A DNA stretch of 47,384 nucleotides, taken from NCBI RefSeq assembly GCF_019734195.1, contig NZ_JAASHM010000026.1, forward strand, positions 1-47,384. The letters run 5' to 3'. Made by a program: the position numbers and the translations under genes. The stretch comes from Clostridium sp. K13 (lineage in GTDB: Bacteria; Bacillota; Clostridia; Clostridiales; Clostridiaceae). Shown here piece by piece: positions 26,090 to 35,393 of the stretch. Under the pieces are notes generated by a model. It saw nothing but the letters and a program-made list of their open reading frames with translations. It did not search any database and was not told the DNA's origin. Within the stretch, counting starts at the first letter, position 1. Each line of letters opens with the position of its first letter.

Positions 26090-26986
26090 ATGGCAAAAAA
26101 GGTTTATGCAATTAAAGAAGGATTTGATTCAAACTCTAATAAAAAAATAGAAAATATAATAGTTGATACTTGGGCTGAATGCTTAAAGTATGTTAAAGGT
26201 GTAAAGGGTGCTAAATATAAGAGTTTTGAGGATATGGAAAGTGCAAAGTCATACTTAAATGATACAAATAAGTTGTTAAAGAAAGGTATTGACCAATATC
26301 CAGAAGATTGCTTACACGTTTATGTTGATGGAAGCTATAATATTGCTAGTAAAAGATATGCCTATGGAGTTGTAGCTGTTAGAAATAATGTTGTAGAGCA
26401 TATTGAAAGTGGATCACCGGATGATACAAGTAAAAGTAATATAAGACAGATAGCAGGTGAACTAGAGGGAGCAGTAAGGGCTGTGGAATACGCTTTAAGT
26501 AAAGGTGATAAGAAGATTGTTTTATTCCATGACTATGAAGGGATATTCCATCATGCCACAGGTAGCTGGGAAAGAAAAGATGAATCATCAGAAGCGTATT
26601 ATGACAAAATTAATAGCCTATTAAGACAAGGAATTGAAGTTATATTTGTTAAGGTGGATAGTCATACTGGAGATTTATATAATGAACTTGTAGATGAGAA
26701 ATGCAAGGAAGCGTTAGGAATTACCTCTGATAAAGTAGTTGAGAAATGGCTTAATAAGAATGAAATTTTTGTTTCTAATAATAAAATAAAAGAAAGTATT
26801 TTAAAGCTTGCTCAAGGAAAAGAAGATAAAATTATAATTAGTAATAATGAAGAGAAAAGTGAAACTTCCATTGAAAACAAATCAGATAAAATAATTTTAG
26901 ATATAAATGAAATATTAAACAAATTAACTGTTGAAAAACAATTAAATGTATTAAATTATGTTAAGTTTATTTATGAAGATAAATAA
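26090..26986 (+). CDS. RNase H-like protein with viroplasmin-type N-domain
   Basis: The first about 60 residues resemble the caulimovirus viroplasmin domain found at the start of many bacterial and eukaryotic RNase HI enzymes (VYAIKEGF, FEDMESAKSYL). An RNase H fold follows with acidic residues at Asp80 (YVDGSY), Glu124 (AGELEGA) and Asp148 (FHDYEGI), and a later HTGD segment. It would cleave RNA in RNA-DNA hybrids. About 70 extra residues after the fold, highly charged with a predicted terminal helix, are not part of usual RNase HI. Confidence 0.85.
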   Translation: MAKKVYAIKEGFDSNSNKKIENIIVDTWAECLKYVKGVKGAKYKSFEDMESAKSYLNDTNKLLKKGIDQYPEDCLHVYVDGSYNIASKRYAYGVVAVRNNVVEHIESGSPDDTSKSNIRQIAGELEGAVRAVEYALSKGDKKIVLFHDYEGIFHHATGSWERKDESSEAYYDKINSLLRQGIEVIFVKVDSHTGDLYNELVDEKCKEALGITSDKVVEKWLNKNEIFVSNNKIKESILKLAQGKEDKIIISNNEEKSETSIENKSDKIILDINEILNKLTVEKQLNVLNYVKFIYEDK

Positions 26987-27087
26987 AACTTAATAAGAAT
27001 AGCTTATATAAATTTATACAATAAATGATTATTTTCCTTTAAAATACGCATACTATTTTTATAGATTAATAAAAAGAGGTGTTAATT

Positions 27088-27261
27088 TTGGGAAAAGTAA
27101 TTAAGAGTTTAGCAATAGGAACTATTTTTGGAGTAGCAATTGGAATGATGGTTTTACCGGAGTTAGATAGAAAAACTCAAAGAAATATCAGAAGAACTAG
27201 CAAAAAGCTTAAATGTGTAGCTGGGGATGCTTATGATAATATCTTAGATTATATAAATTAG
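27088..27261 (+). CDS. YtxH-like small membrane-anchored protein
   Basis: The 57-aa product starts with a hydrophobic, glycine-rich helix (about residues 5-22, containing GTIFGVAIGMMV) and continues with a basic amphipathic helix. This is the layout of YtxH-domain proteins, sometimes linked to general stress. TTG 27088 is chosen because it lies 6 nt after GAGGTG; a GTG at 27079 is part of that site. A strong terminator follows immediately, so the gene is self-contained. Confidence 0.65.
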   Translation: MGKVIKSLAIGTIFGVAIGMMVLPELDRKTQRNIRRTSKKLKCVAGDAYDNILDYIN

Positions 27262-27265
27262 TATT

Positions 27266-27297
27266 AAAAACTGCTATAGAATTCTATAGCAGTTTTT
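27266..27297 (+). terminator. intrinsic terminator
   Basis: Perfect 14-bp stem (27266-27279 with 27284-27297) with AATT loop, ending in TTTTT. Confidence 0.93.
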
Positions 27298-27358
27298 GTA
27301 TTATTTTAAGTATAATTGAAATTAATGCTCAAAAAATATATTTTTTTGGAACCTTATA

Positions 27359-27367
27359 TGGTATAAT
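27359..27367 (+). promoter_or_regulatory. extended -10 promoter for the HTH-TPR genes
   Basis: TG-G-TATAAT at 27359-27367 is a consensus extended -10. No convincing -35 lies at the right distance. It precedes the first HTH-TPR start by about 60 nt. Confidence 0.6.
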
Positions 27368-27427
27368 GGAAAAGATAATAAGAAACTATTTGAATTTATA
27401 TAAATGTGGGTAAAGGAAGATTATGCT

Positions 27428-28729
27428 ATGGAGATACTTACTTTAGGAGAAAAAATTAAAAGACGTAGAAAAGAATTAGAAATGACACTAAAGGACTTAG
27501 CAGGAGATAGAATTACACCAGGACAAATAAGTTTGGTCGAATCTGGTAGATCAAATCCATCTATGGATTTATTAGAGTATTTAGCAAATTCGCTTCAGAC
27601 TTCTGTAGAGTATTTAATGGAGTCAGAGGAAACACAAGCTGAAAAAATATGTGTATATTATGAGCAAATGGCAGAAACATATGTATTGAATAGTGATTAC
27701 ATAAGTGCAGAAAAGTACATAGAAAATGCTTTGTATTATGCAGAAAAGTATAATTTAGAGTATAGAAAAGCTAAAAATTTATTTCTAAGAGCAAATATAT
27801 GTAAAGAAAAAAATGAATTAGTTTTAGCTCAACAGCTTTATTTATCAGCTAATGTAATTTTTATAAAAAGAAATAACTATGAACAAATAATTAATACATT
27901 TTTAAGTTTAGGGAAAATAACATTAAGCTTAAAAGCATATCATTCTGCAACAAGCTATTTAAAGCAAGCAGAAAAGGTATACTTAGATAATAATGTTGGA
28001 AATGATTTTATTCTTGGGGAAATATATTACCAAATGGCTGAAGGCTATTTTAAAATCGATAATATAAAGAAAGCTATAGATTATACTTTTTTAGCAAAGC
28101 AAAAATTTGAGCAAGTCCAAAATAGAGAAGAATATGGTAAAACATTAATGTTATTATCTAAAGAATATAATAAAAAGGGAGATATAGTAAATGCTATAAA
28201 ATACTCTAAGAAAACCTTGGAAGTATATAAAGAATTGCAAGAAGAAAAAAATATATCTGCTATTGAAAATAGTTTAGGAAAATTATTTTTTGAATTTGAT
28301 AATCTTGAAGAAGCTTTTAAACATTATTATATAGCTAAAGAAATTAGAATTAGAAATAAAGATAGTGAAGTAATTGAAACTTTAATTAACATATGTGAGG
28401 GATACATAAAAATTAAGGAAATCAGCAAGTGTGAAAAAGTTCTTGCTGAAATTGAAATGCTTATTGATGAAAGCAATGTAGAACAAATAATAGAAAAAAA
28501 TATTTTAAGATATAGATTATATACAATTAAAGAAAAATTTGATGAAGCAGAATGTATATTATTAGAGACATTTAATATAGCAAAAACAAATGGACTAAAT
28601 AAAAAAGCAGCAGAAATAGCGATACTTATTGGAAGATACTATATTGGTGCTAAGAGAGAAGCAGAAGCAGCTAGATACTTAGATGAAGGTGTAGGTATTT
28701 TTAGAAGTTTAGGTATCTTGAATAACTAA
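27428..28729 (+). CDS. HTH-TPR transcriptional regulator (XRE + tetratricopeptide repeats), copy 1
   Basis: An XRE-type HTH at about residues 8-62 (LGEKIKRRRKELEMTLKDLA, then TPGQISLVESGRSNPSMDLL) is followed by about 360 residues of helical TPR-like repeats. This layout matches RNPP-like and related peptide- or protein-sensing regulators. ATG 27428 lies 8 nt after AAAGGAAG and gives 433 aa starting MEILTLGEKIKR, the same start as the paralogue downstream; an ATG at 27404 is less likely. The second copy begins 16 nt later. The ligand is unknown. Confidence 0.85.
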   Translation: MEILTLGEKIKRRRKELEMTLKDLAGDRITPGQISLVESGRSNPSMDLLEYLANSLQTSVEYLMESEETQAEKICVYYEQMAETYVLNSDYISAEKYIENALYYAEKYNLEYRKAKNLFLRANICKEKNELVLAQQLYLSANVIFIKRNNYEQIINTFLSLGKITLSLKAYHSATSYLKQAEKVYLDNNVGNDFILGEIYYQMAEGYFKIDNIKKAIDYTFLAKQKFEQVQNREEYGKTLMLLSKEYNKKGDIVNAIKYSKKTLEVYKELQEEKNISAIENSLGKLFFEFDNLEEAFKHYYIAKEIRIRNKDSEVIETLINICEGYIKIKEISKCEKVLAEIEMLIDESNVEQIIEKNILRYRLYTIKEKFDEAECILLETFNIAKTNGLNKKAAEIAILIGRYYIGAKREAEAARYLDEGVGIFRSLGILNN

Positions 28730-28745
28730 TAAGCTGGGGGTAGCC

Positions 28746-30008
28746 ATGGAAATATTATCAACAGGAGAAAAAATTAAAAGATCTAGAATATATAAAGGAA
28801 TAACGTTAAAGGAACTATGCGGAGATAAGATTTCCATTTCAAAAATGAGTTGCATAGAAAATGGAAAAATTAAAGCTGATGAAGAATCCCTTAAATATAT
28901 TGCAAATAAATTACAAGTAGATTATAACTATTTGGTAAGAGATGTTTATGATCAAATAAAATATAATGTAGAAGAGATAAAAAACTGCACTTATACATTT
29001 GAAAAGTTAGAAAATATAATAAACTATAATTTAGAGTATGCATGTAAATATGAATTTAACGATTTAGCATTAAACCTAACTCATATTTTATTTGAATTAT
29101 ATATTAATAATGATAAAATTGAGAACATTCAACTTTTGATTTCAAAATATTATGATTTATATCAATCAACTCAAAATAATGAAGAAGTAGTTGTTTATTA
29201 TAATGATATGGCTACATTCTTTATGAAAACAGCAGAATATCATGAAGCAATAAGTTATTTTTCAAGAATAAGAGAGCTTTATGAAGATAATGATATAGCT
29301 GATAGAGCAAACTATATTTATGCATGTTTTTATGAAGGTATTTGCTATAAAAATATTAAAGAAATCGAAAAGGCATATCAATGTTTAAAGAAAGTGTTGG
29401 AATTTGTAGATATATTCACTAGTGATAAAGCTAGAGGTGATTTTTATCACGAATTTGCAGTTTTAAATATTTTGTTATATAAGGTAGAGGCTGAAAGATA
29501 TTTAAATAAGGCATATGAGTATAAGAAAAATGACACTAAAGAATTAGCTAAGTTTAAGGGAAAGAATGGAGAAATGTATTTTAAGGTTCAAGAATCTGAA
29601 AAAGCAATGCTTGAAATTAAAGATGCAGTTGAAATTTACCCTAGAGAAGATAAACAAGGCTGTGGAGAATTTTTAATAGAGTGTATTAAAAGTTTATATG
29701 AGAATAAACAATATGAAGAGGCTTTTAAATATACAGATGAAGCTTTAGATTTAGCAATTGATATTGATGAAATTAAGCTTATAGAAAAAGCGTATTATTT
29801 CAAGGGAATGATATATCAAAGAAAAGGTGAGTTTATACAAGCAGAAATGTATATGAATTTATCTACTGACTTTTTATTTAGATTTGCTAATAATGAAGAG
29901 AGATATAAGAGATATAATGAAATGGCTGAATTATACTATAATTTAGGTGAATTAAAAGAATCACTTAAATACTTCACATTAGCTATAAATATTGAAAAAA
30001 AGTTATAA
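28746..30008 (+). CDS. HTH-TPR transcriptional regulator, copy 2
   Basis: The 420-aa paralogue of the preceding gene has the same MEILSTGEKIKRSR start, an XRE domain at about residues 8-62, and TPR-like helical repeats to the end. The two diverge clearly in the repeats, suggesting different partners. The recognition helix differs too (ISISKMSCIENGKI against ITPGQISLVESGRS). GGGGG ribosome binding site; probably co-transcribed with copy 1. A perfect terminator follows. Confidence 0.85.
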   Translation: MEILSTGEKIKRSRIYKGITLKELCGDKISISKMSCIENGKIKADEESLKYIANKLQVDYNYLVRDVYDQIKYNVEEIKNCTYTFEKLENIINYNLEYACKYEFNDLALNLTHILFELYINNDKIENIQLLISKYYDLYQSTQNNEEVVVYYNDMATFFMKTAEYHEAISYFSRIRELYEDNDIADRANYIYACFYEGICYKNIKEIEKAYQCLKKVLEFVDIFTSDKARGDFYHEFAVLNILLYKVEAERYLNKAYEYKKNDTKELAKFKGKNGEMYFKVQESEKAMLEIKDAVEIYPREDKQGCGEFLIECIKSLYENKQYEEAFKYTDEALDLAIDIDEIKLIEKAYYFKGMIYQRKGEFIQAEMYMNLSTDFLFRFANNEERYKRYNEMAELYYNLGELKESLKYFTLAINIEKKL

Positions 30009-30013
30009 TATAT

Positions 30014-30049
30014 AAAAAGATAGAGAAGTAATTACTTCTCTATCTTTTT
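30014..30049. terminator. intrinsic terminator after the HTH-TPR pair
   Basis: A long perfect stem built on AAAGATAGAGAAGTAA and its complement ends in TTTTT. Its A-rich 5' side makes it potentially active for the opposite strand too, including the small ORF at 30089-30187. Confidence 0.9.
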
Positions 30050-30088
30050 ATATATTATAATTAATTTATTCACTATCATAATAAAAAT

Positions 30089-30187
30089 TTAGTTATCGTG
30101 ATGTAAAAGGTTAGACATCCAAATCCAAAATGACCATTTTGATTTAGTGTCATTTAGTAGTGATGGATTAAAAAATAGCCCTCTCAT
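30089..30187 (-). CDS. putative 32-aa aromatic-rich small protein
   Basis: A small ORF on the minus strand between the HTH-TPR genes and the AraC gene. AAAGGA lies 8 nt before its ATG, a strong ribosome binding site that is unlikely by chance. The peptide starts MRGLFFNPSLL, contains KSKWSFWIWM with three Trp in five residues, and ends HHDN. There is no classical signal peptide. It ends ahead of a terminator that works in both directions. It could be a signalling peptide, a small regulatory protein or a toxin; no homologue is known to me, and it might be non-coding. Confidence 0.4.
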   Translation of the reverse strand: MRGLFFNPSLLNDTKSKWSFWIWMSNLLHHDN

Positions 30188-30352
30188 AAAAAACATCCTT
30201 TCATAAAAACAATTTATATTATTAGTATATCTTAAAAATAAAATTAATGTATTCATGTAGATGCTTTAGTTTTTGTACAATAAGTGTTAAATAATAAAAA
30301 GTAAATAAGTAGAAAAAGCATAAAAACACCTAAAAAAGGTGTTTTCTGTACA
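30188..30352 (-). other. spacer with minus-strand terminator and small-ORF upstream region
   Basis: An inverted repeat around 30324-30344 (AAAACACC and GGTGTTTT) can end the AraC transcript on the minus strand. The remaining part should hold any promoter for the small ORF; a TATACT-like -10 can be seen on the minus strand near 30225-30230 without a good -35. Confidence 0.5.
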
Positions 30353-32419
30353 TTATTTTATATTTTTTAGAACTATTAGCTTTGCACCATAACCTTTTAG
30401 TTCTGTAATTATATTTAAAACCGAACTTTTTTTAGAATATTTAAATTCTATTTTAGGATAAGATGCTTTATGAAGAATTTCTTTTTCTTCTTTAGCAAGT
30501 CTATCTGGAGATCCCATTGCAAGCCAATAATTATAGGAAGAACCTATAGATTCATTAAGTTCATAGGTAATAATTCTAGTTGAATTTTTAATATTTACTA
30601 TATTAAGAGAATATTTTCTTTCAAAAGATTTTTTTACTCCACCTTGTTGGTAAATATCCTCATAGCTAACTAAAGTGTTAACATCATCATTGTGTGAGTA
30701 TAGGAGAATAGCATAAGAGTTATCTGATTTTGTAACAATATATCCATCATCTAGTGCAATTATATCATTGCCTAATTTACTTAATAGATAATAAGCATAA
30801 TATGATGGTTTTCTAATTCCCATATCATTAACTATACCAGGAGCACCTATAAATACTTCATTTGTAATATTTATTTCTTTTTCAAGTACATCAAAGGCTT
30901 TAAGAAAATTTAAAGAATTACCTTTGAAAATAGTATTATGAATTATATAAGGAAGCATGTAAGCTGTATCGTAAAGAGAGTTAAGATCAGATTTACATGT
31001 AAAGTCCATTTCAGAAACTTCTAATTCATAAGAATTTTTTATATAATCACGAAGATTATTTTTAATATCGGCAGACAATCGAGAATCAAATTGAAATTTA
31101 AATTCAGAGACTTCAACAATATCTAATTCTGTAAAATAATCTAAAAAGCTGCTTAAAATATTAATATACTTTTCTAGAGAGTAATCTAAGTTATCAAGTA
31201 AAATAAGAGGCTTTAGATAAATATTAGATAAAAACTCCAATACTCCTTTTGCTTTATTCCAATTATAAAAATCTGAATCTAAAAATACACCCATATCACT
31301 ATGAAACATTTTTTCAAGACGTCCATATTCAAAATGTATTTCTTCTTGTATTTCCTCTAAGATATCTTTATTATCTTCAATTAAAAGGTCAAAGGATTCG
31401 CCTAAATTAATACATTCCTTAAAGTCCTTCTCTAATGGATATAATATTTTATCAACATCAACATGAATATTCCAAAGTTTATTTTCAAAATTAAATCTGT
31501 TATAGTTTTCTAGGCTATAAGAAAGACTTTCAAGTGCATCACTAAGAGAAAGTTCTATATATTGCTTAGATAATTCATATTCTTTTTCTGTAGTAGCATA
31601 CTTCTTTCTATATTGAAGAGGTGTGCAATTGTAATAATATTTGAAATTTTTATTAAAATAACGCACATGAGAAAATCCTATTTCATCAGATATTTCAGAA
31701 ATGCTCATATCGCTATCTAGTAATAGTTTTATAGATTCCTCAACTCTAGTTAAGTTAATTAAGTCTGTAAAGCTATATCCTGTAGCATATTTTATCTCAT
31801 GAGATAAATAATGTGGACTTAAGAACTCTTTTTTTGCAATTTCTTGCAGAGTAATATTATTATTATAATTATTATATATATACTTTGAAATTCTATGATA
31901 TCTAGCTAATTGATCAGTTTTTTCTTTCAATTCTTCTTTTTCATGAGTTAAATAATGAAAGTTATTAACTAAATGATAAAGTAGTGTTATAAGTATCTCT
32001 TCTATTTCTTCATCATAATCCTCAAGTTTTTGAACATATTCACAAAGCATTTGAGATAAAAAGGTTTTTAATTCTTCATATTCAGGTCCATTTTGATCTT
32101 CATATTCATTAGAATTAGTATAGAAAAATATATTATTTATATCTTTATAATATTTTTCGAAGAAAAATGGATCAATATTAAAAATTAATACTTTATTGTC
32201 ATCAATTCCTTGGATTTCATGAGATTCATCTGAATTTATTATTTCAACTTCACGTTCGTTTAAAGTGAATGAATCAGTATCTATTTTTATGTGTAAAGAA
32301 CCCTTTAACACATATATAATTTCAATTGAATTATGCCAATGAGTTGGATAATTTTTAATATTCAAATATGATATTTTAATAGGTAGCTCAAAGGGATAAT
32401 TTATATATTCTCTTCTCAA
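30353..32419 (-). CDS. large AraC-family regulator with GH39-like C-terminal domain
   Basis: The 688-aa protein has an N-terminal cupin domain (HWHNSIEIIYVLKGSLHIKI, about residues 27-46 and on), a double AraC HTH at about 177-275 ending in the signature GFSHVRYFNKNFKYYYNCTP, and a long C-terminal part of about 400 residues. AraC regulators of this length in Firmicutes often end in a glycoside hydrolase 39-like barrel; the last 200 residues (FIGAPGIVNDMGIRKPSYYA, then YNYW) fit that. It probably regulates a carbohydrate-related response. The start is TTG 32419 with AGAGGTG 7 nt upstream. It diverges from clpB. Confidence 0.85.
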   Translation of the reverse strand: MRREYINYPFELPIKISYLNIKNYPTHWHNSIEIIYVLKGSLHIKIDTDSFTLNEREVEIINSDESHEIQGIDDNKVLIFNIDPFFFEKYYKDINNIFFYTNSNEYEDQNGPEYEELKTFLSQMLCEYVQKLEDYDEEIEEILITLLYHLVNNFHYLTHEKEELKEKTDQLARYHRISKYIYNNYNNNITLQEIAKKEFLSPHYLSHEIKYATGYSFTDLINLTRVEESIKLLLDSDMSISEISDEIGFSHVRYFNKNFKYYYNCTPLQYRKKYATTEKEYELSKQYIELSLSDALESLSYSLENYNRFNFENKLWNIHVDVDKILYPLEKDFKECINLGESFDLLIEDNKDILEEIQEEIHFEYGRLEKMFHSDMGVFLDSDFYNWNKAKGVLEFLSNIYLKPLILLDNLDYSLEKYINILSSFLDYFTELDIVEVSEFKFQFDSRLSADIKNNLRDYIKNSYELEVSEMDFTCKSDLNSLYDTAYMLPYIIHNTIFKGNSLNFLKAFDVLEKEINITNEVFIGAPGIVNDMGIRKPSYYAYYLLSKLGNDIIALDDGYIVTKSDNSYAILLYSHNDDVNTLVSYEDIYQQGGVKKSFERKYSLNIVNIKNSTRIITYELNESIGSSYNYWLAMGSPDRLAKEEKEILHKASYPKIEFKYSKKSSVLNIITELKGYGAKLIVLKNIK

Positions 32420-32554
32420 AATTTCACCTCTAATTTCTATATAAATTCATCTTGTAAATATTATAACAATAACTACCATTAAAAACAAAAAAATATATAA
32501 AAAGTGGTATACTATATTATGGAATAAAAAGTAAAAAATAAAAATAAAATTTAC

Positions 32555-32571
32555 TTTGACTTTCTTTGACT
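32555..32571 (-). promoter_or_regulatory. CtsR operator of clpB
   Basis: Read on the minus strand this is AGTCAAAGAAAGTCAAA, an exact fit to the CtsR heptad repeat RGTCAAA-NNN-RGTCAAA. It overlaps the -35 (TTGACT, 32556-32561) of a promoter whose -10 is TAAAAT (32579-32584, 17-nt spacer), so CtsR would block clpB transcription until heat or protein stress. Confidence 0.88.
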
Positions 32572-32623
32572 TTTGTATTAAAATAAAATTAAAGTTAAGA
32601 ATACTAATAAGAGGTGAGTAGAA

Positions 32624-35224
32624 ATGAATGTTGAAAGAATGACATTGAGAGTACAACAAGCACTAAATGATGCAAATTTAACTGCAGTAAAATATAATCA
32701 TCAACAAATAGATGTTATTCATTTATTTTCTGCGTTAGTAGAAGCTGAAGATGGATTAATCCCTAATATCTTTACTAAGATGGGAATAAATGTGAAGATG
32801 ATGATGGTTGATATAAAAAATGCTCTAGATAAAATGCCGAAGGTTATGGGTGAAGGAGCTAATGGATCAGGTGTTTATATTACTAGACAAGTTGATGAAG
32901 TATTAGTAAAAGCTGATGATTTAGCAAAGAAATTTGGAGATTCCTATATAAGTGTTGAACACTTAATATTAGCAATAATAGATGTAGATAAAAATGGTGC
33001 AGCTAAGCAAATATTAAATAAATACAATGTTACTAAAGATAACTTTATGAAAGTATTATCTGAAGTTAGAGGTAGTCAAAGAGTTGATACTCAAGACCCA
33101 GAAGGAACTTATGATGCCTTAGCTAAATATGGTACAAATTTAGTAGAGCTTGCTAAAAAGCATAAGTTAGATCCTGTAATAGGAAGAGATGATGAAATAA
33201 GAAGAACAATTAGAATTCTTTCAAGAAGAACTAAAAACAATCCAGTTTTAATTGGTGAACCTGGTGTTGGTAAAACTGCTATCGTTGAAGGGTTAGCTGA
33301 AAGAATAGTAAGAGGGGATGTTCCTGAGGGATTAAAAGATAAAATAATATTCTCATTAGATATGGGTTCTTTAATTGCTGGAGCTAAATATAGAGGTGAA
33401 TTTGAAGAAAGATTAAAAGCTGTTTTGAAAGAAGTTCAAAATAGTGAAGGTAAAATTATATTATTTATAGATGAAATTCATACAATTGTTGGAGCAGGTA
33501 AAACTGATGGAGCAATGGATGCTGGTAATTTAATTAAACCATTATTAGCAAGAGGTGAATTACACTGTATTGGAGCTACTACTTTTGATGAATATAGACA
33601 ATATATTGAAAAAGATAAAGCTCTTGAAAGAAGATTCCAACCAGTTATTGTTGATGAGCCCTCAGTAGAGGATGCAATTTCAATTTTAAGAGGATTAAAA
33701 GAAAGATTTGAAATTCATCATGGAGTTAGAATTCATGATTCAGCTATAGTTGCAGCAGCAAAGCTTTCTGATAGATATATTCAAGATAGATATTTACCAG
33801 ATAAAGCTATTGATTTAATTGATGAAGCTGGAGCTATGATAAGAACAGAAATAGATTCTCTTCCAGCGGAGTTAGATGCCATAAGAAGAAGAATAGTTCA
33901 ACTTGAAATAGAAAAAGAAGCATTAACTAGAGAAAAAGATGAAGGTTCTAAGAAAAAGTTAGAAGCATTAGAAAAGGAATATTCAGAATTAAAAGCTAAA
34001 AATGATGAAATGACAGCTAAGTTCGATCGTGAAAAAGGCGCTATCTTAAAATTAAAAGAATTAAAAGGTAAGCTTGATGAGGCAAGAGGTAACTTAGAAG
34101 CTGCGCAAAGACAATATGATTATAATAAAGCAGCAGAAATTCAATATGGTGAGATTCCAAGCTTAGAAGCTGCCATTGAACAAATGGAAGTTGAAGTTAA
34201 AGAAAATTATGAAGGGGCCTTATTAAAGGAAGAAGTTACAGAGGAAGAGGTTTCACAAGTATTATCAAGATGGACTGGTATACCAGTATCTAATTTATTA
34301 GAGGGTGAAAGAGAAAAATTATTAAGACTTGAAGATGAAATGCAAAAGAGAGTAATAGGCCAAGAGGAAGCAATTACATCTGTTACATCTGCAATTCTTA
34401 GAGCAAGAGCTGGATTAAAGGATATTAATAGACCAATAGGTTCGTTTATTTTCTTAGGACCAACAGGTGTAGGTAAAACAGAGCTTGCAAAGACTCTAGC
34501 AAGAAATCTTTTTGATTCTGAAGATAACATTATAAGAATTGATATGTCTGAATATATGGAGAAACATGCTGTATCTAGATTAGTTGGAGCGCCTCCAGGA
34601 TATGTGGGATATGAAGAAGGTGGTCAATTAACAGAGGCTGTTAGAAGAAAGCCATATAGTGTAATATTATTTGATGAGATTGAAAAAGCTCATGAAGATG
34701 TATTTAATATGTTCTTGCAAATACTAGATGATGGTAGACTTACTGATAATAAGGGAAAAACTGTAGATTTTAAAAATACAATAATTATAATGACATCTAA
34801 TATTGGAAGTAGCTATCTTTTAGAGAATAAAGATGAAAATGGTATAGATCCAAATATTAGAGAAGAAGTAATGAATGAAATGAAGATGAGGTTCAAACCA
34901 GAATTCTTAAACAGAGTAGATGATATTATAATGTTTAAACCATTATCTGAAAATGGAATCACTAAGATTATTGATATTTTTGTAAATGAGGTTGCTAATA
35001 GATTAAAGGATAGAAATATAACTTTAGATGTTACTCCAGAAGCTAAGCATATACTAGCAGTTGAGGGATATGACCCAGTTTATGGTGCAAGACCACTTAA
35101 GAGATATATTCAAAATACTTTAGAAAATAAATTAGCAAGATTAATAATTGCTGGAGATATAAATTATGGTTCACATGTTACTATTGATGGTAAAGATGAT
35201 GAAATTGTAATTACAACTAAATAG
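32624..35224 (+). CDS. clpB: ATP-dependent disaggregase ClpB
   Basis: ClpB is the hexameric Hsp100 that extracts proteins from aggregates with DnaK. The 866-aa protein has the N-domain repeats (1-150), AAA+ domain 1 with Walker [15 protein letters not shown] and Walker [15 protein letters not shown], the coiled-coil middle domain (about 410-535), and AAA+ domain 2 with [15 protein letters not shown]. The pore loop motif [10 protein letters not shown] is present. The middle domain and missing ClpP-binding loop separate it from ClpA, ClpC and ClpX. Controlled by the CtsR box at 32555-32571. A strong terminator follows. Confidence 0.98.
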   Translation: MNVERMTLRVQQALNDANLTAVKYNHQQIDVIHLFSALVEAEDGLIPNIFTKMGINVKMMMVDIKNALDKMPKVMGEGANGSGVYITRQVDEVLVKADDLAKKFGDSYISVEHLILAIIDVDKNGAAKQILNKYNVTKDNFMKVLSEVRGSQRVDTQDPEGTYDALAKYGTNLVELAKKHKLDPVIGRDDEIRRTIRILSRRTKNNPVLIGEPGVGKTAIVEGLAERIVRGDVPEGLKDKIIFSLDMGSLIAGAKYRGEFEERLKAVLKEVQNSEGKIILFIDEIHTIVGAGKTDGAMDAGNLIKPLLARGELHCIGATTFDEYRQYIEKDKALERRFQPVIVDEPSVEDAISILRGLKERFEIHHGVRIHDSAIVAAAKLSDRYIQDRYLPDKAIDLIDEAGAMIRTEIDSLPAELDAIRRRIVQLEIEKEALTREKDEGSKKKLEALEKEYSELKAKNDEMTAKFDREKGAILKLKELKGKLDEARGNLEAAQRQYDYNKAAEIQYGEIPSLEAAIEQMEVEVKENYEGALLKEEVTEEEVSQVLSRWTGIPVSNLLEGEREKLLRLEDEMQKRVIGQEEAITSVTSAILRARAGLKDINRPIGSFIFLGPTGVGKTELAKTLARNLFDSEDNIIRIDMSEYMEKHAVSRLVGAPPGYVGYEEGGQLTEAVRRKPYSVILFDEIEKAHEDVFNMFLQILDDGRLTDNKGKTVDFKNTIIIMTSNIGSSYLLENKDENGIDPNIREEVMNEMKMRFKPEFLNRVDDIIMFKPLSENGITKIIDIFVNEVANRLKDRNITLDVTPEAKHILAVEGYDPVYGARPLKRYIQNTLENKLARLIIAGDINYGSHVTIDGKDDEIVITTK

Positions 35225-35230
35225 AAAAGG

Positions 35231-35264
35231 AAAAATGAAGTTGGTATACAACTTCATTTTTTTG
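35231..35264 (+). terminator. intrinsic terminator after clpB
   Basis: Perfect 13-bp stem (35231-35243 with 35249-35261, loop GTATA) continuing into TTT. Confidence 0.93.
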
Positions 35265-35321
35265 TAAATGAAATAAAAATACAAGAAAAATGAAATAAAA
35301 TAAAATTTTTTAAAAAATATA

Positions 35322-35350
35322 TTGAAATAAGGTTTCATAGGTGGTAATAT
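35322..35350 (+). promoter_or_regulatory. murQ promoter with RpiR/MurR-type operator
   Basis: TTGAAA (35322-35327), 17-nt spacer, TAATAT (35345-35350) form a good promoter 43 nt before murQ. TGAAATAAGGTTTCA (35323-35337), a TGAAA/TTTCA dyad typical of RpiR-family operators, lies on the -35 box. It is the likely target of the MurR encoded at 41968. Confidence 0.65.
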
Positions 35351-35393
35351 AAGTATAAAGATTGAAAACGTAAACAAGGTGAGGGATGTTGAA

